Source: Phycisphaerales bacterium (lineage in GTDB: Bacteria > Planctomycetota > Phycisphaerae > Sedimentisphaerales > Anaerohalosphaeraceae). Taken from it: a DNA stretch of 7,136 nucleotides. Below, piece by piece: positions 6,101 through 7,136 of the stretch; positions within the stretch are counted from its first letter, which is position 1, and the number at the start of each line of letters is the position of its first letter. Below the pieces are notes generated by a model. It was given only the letters and a program-made list of their open reading frames with translations. It did no database searches and had not been told where the DNA came from. A program made the position numbers and the translations under genes. The stretch spans positions 3,318 through 10,453 of the forward strand of contig PMBP01000135.1 in the NCBI GenBank assembly GCA_003152975.1, written 5' to 3'.

Positions 6101-7136
6101 TTACCTCGTTTCTGTCGTATCGGTCGTGTCGATCGGCGAAAGTCCCATGGCCTGTCGCAGCGCGGCAACGCCGACCTGATATTGATACTGGGCCATTAAA
6201 ATTCCCATTCGGGCCTGATCGAGCCGAGACTGTACCGACAGTACCTCCGTGCCGGTAACCAGTCCCTCCTTCCATCGGGATTGCGTTTCGGCATATTGGG
6301 CCAGGGCCACGCCGAGATTCTTTTCGGCCAGAACTTTGTCATTCTCTGCCGTTTGGAGATTCAGATGGGCCTTGAGGACCTCGGCCATCAGCGTCAGGGT
6401 TTGCTGTTCCCGGTCGAGGAACGCCTTTTCCCGACCCTTCTTGGACGCCTCGTATTGGTTGACATTCGCAAAACCATTGAACACCGACACCATCCCCGAA
6501 AGGCCCGCCGTCCAGTATCGTGAGGTTTCTATCATCGAGTCGGAGGTCGTCGTATGGGTGGCAAATCCGAACAATCGCGGCAAAAATGCCGAGATCGCCA
6601 GCTTGACCTTTTCCTCCTCGATTGCCACCGCTCGATCGGCGATCGCAAGTTGCGGATGGCGAAGGATGGCCTGATAGATCAGATCTTCAACGGACCCTTG
6701 AGGGGCCTGAATAATCCCCGCCTCACCGAGTGCGATTTCGGCCATCGGCGATAACCCCAATGCAATCAGCAGATCGGCCTTGGCCAGACGCAGAGAAACC
6801 TGCGTGCTCTGCAGGTCGTTGCGACGGGCCTGGACCAGAACCGCCGCTTCGTCGGCCTGCCAGATGCTGAGCATTCCTTCCCGGACCATATCTCGAAGCT
6901 GCTTTTCCAGCGACTCGGCGGCTGCAAGCTGGCTTTGCAGTACGGTCGCCGATTCCTGCAGGGACAGACAGTAGTAATATTGTCCCGTCACCTGCAGCAA
7001 GATCATCTGCCGCGTGTACTCGGTAACAAGCTCGGCGATTTCCTCGCCCCGCGTGTACATCGAATACAGAAACCAGGTCGAAGGATCGAAGATCGCCGTC
7101 TGGATATTCCAGGTCATTTCGCGGACGCGTTTATCT
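6101..7136 (-). CDS. TolC-family outer-membrane channel (5' end outside window)
   Basis: The reading frame is open to the right edge. The in-frame ATG at 7115-7117 is probably internal, because the codons upstream of it (reading DKRVRE) continue without a stop and TolC-family proteins are usually about 420-500 residues, against about 344 visible here. Numbering from that Met, a first helical repeat (about 25-120, ending LLIALGLSP) is followed by a second beginning RHPQLAIADRAVAIEEEKV (153-171) and AFLPRLFGF (177-185), the typical second-repeat signature. YWTAGLSGMVSVFNGF (201-216) fits the outer-membrane strands. EGLVTGTEVLSVQSRLDQAR (284-303) is the periplasmic tip region expected to meet the adaptor hairpin. 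The tail ends in a Thr/Asp-rich stretch. It is the first visible gene of the operon and would form the trimeric exit duct. The signal peptide and start are not visible. Confidence 0.9.
   Translation of the reverse strand, partial: DKRVREMTWNIQTAIFDPSTWFLYSMYTRGEEIAELVTEYTRQMILLQVTGQYYYCLSLQESATVLQSQLAAAESLEKQLRDMVREGMLSIWQADEAAVLVQARRNDLQSTQVSLRLAKADLLIALGLSPMAEIALGEAGIIQAPQGSVEDLIYQAILRHPQLAIADRAVAIEEEKVKLAISAFLPRLFGFATHTTTSDSMIETSRYWTAGLSGMVSVFNGFANVNQYEASKKGREKAFLDREQQTLTLMAEVLKAHLNLQTAENDKVLAEKNLGVALAQYAETQSRWKEGLVTGTEVLSVQSRLDQARMGILMAQYQYQVGVAALRQAMGLSPIDTTDTTETR
6104..6107 (-). promoter_or_regulatory. Ribosome binding site for the adaptor
   Basis: On the minus strand GAGG ends 6 nt before the adaptor ATG (6095-6097). 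It lies in the last codon of the channel gene, whose TAA is at 6101-6103, leaving only 3 nt between stop and start. This supports one transcript and coupled translation. Confidence 0.6.

Noticed and set aside
7115..7117. ATG at 7115-7117 as the true start of the TolC-family gene
   Set aside because: The frame stays open to the window edge, the protein would lack a signal peptide and be far shorter than the family, and no start context is visible.

Overview
This window holds five protein genes, one of them cut by the right edge. No RNA gene, mobile element or CRISPR array is visible. The three pump genes are Gram-negative in type: an outer-membrane TolC-family channel, an inner-membrane-anchored adaptor and an RND permease. 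The isochorismatase-fold protein resembles a variant I associate from memory with Planctomycetota, perhaps Phycisphaerae. That assignment is tentative and I could not check it.

Layout from left to right. Positions 40-753 (minus) encode TrmB, the tRNA guanine-N7 methyltransferase. Positions 754-1041 are a divergent intergenic region with two inverted repeats, three related short direct repeats and a candidate rightward promoter. Positions 1042-1734 (plus) encode a cysteine-rich isochorismatase-fold protein that lacks the family's nucleophilic cysteine. From the right edge leftward (minus), a compact operon runs TolC-family channel (6101 to beyond 7136), membrane-fusion adaptor (4844-6097) and RND permease (1731-4844).

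The three pump genes are tightly coupled: 3 nt between channel and adaptor, and a one-base TGATG overlap between adaptor and permease. Together they should build one tripartite envelope transporter. The adaptor keeps the hairpin-tip residues that dock on TolC channels. The permease, however, lacks every residue of the AcrB proton-relay set that I could align. The operon's promoter and any regulator lie beyond the right edge. The permease and the isochorismatase-fold gene meet tail to tail with a 4-base overlap, leaving no room for a dedicated terminator between them.

The most interesting points are two proteins with intact folds but replaced catalytic or energising residues, and the repeat-rich region between trmB and its divergent neighbour.
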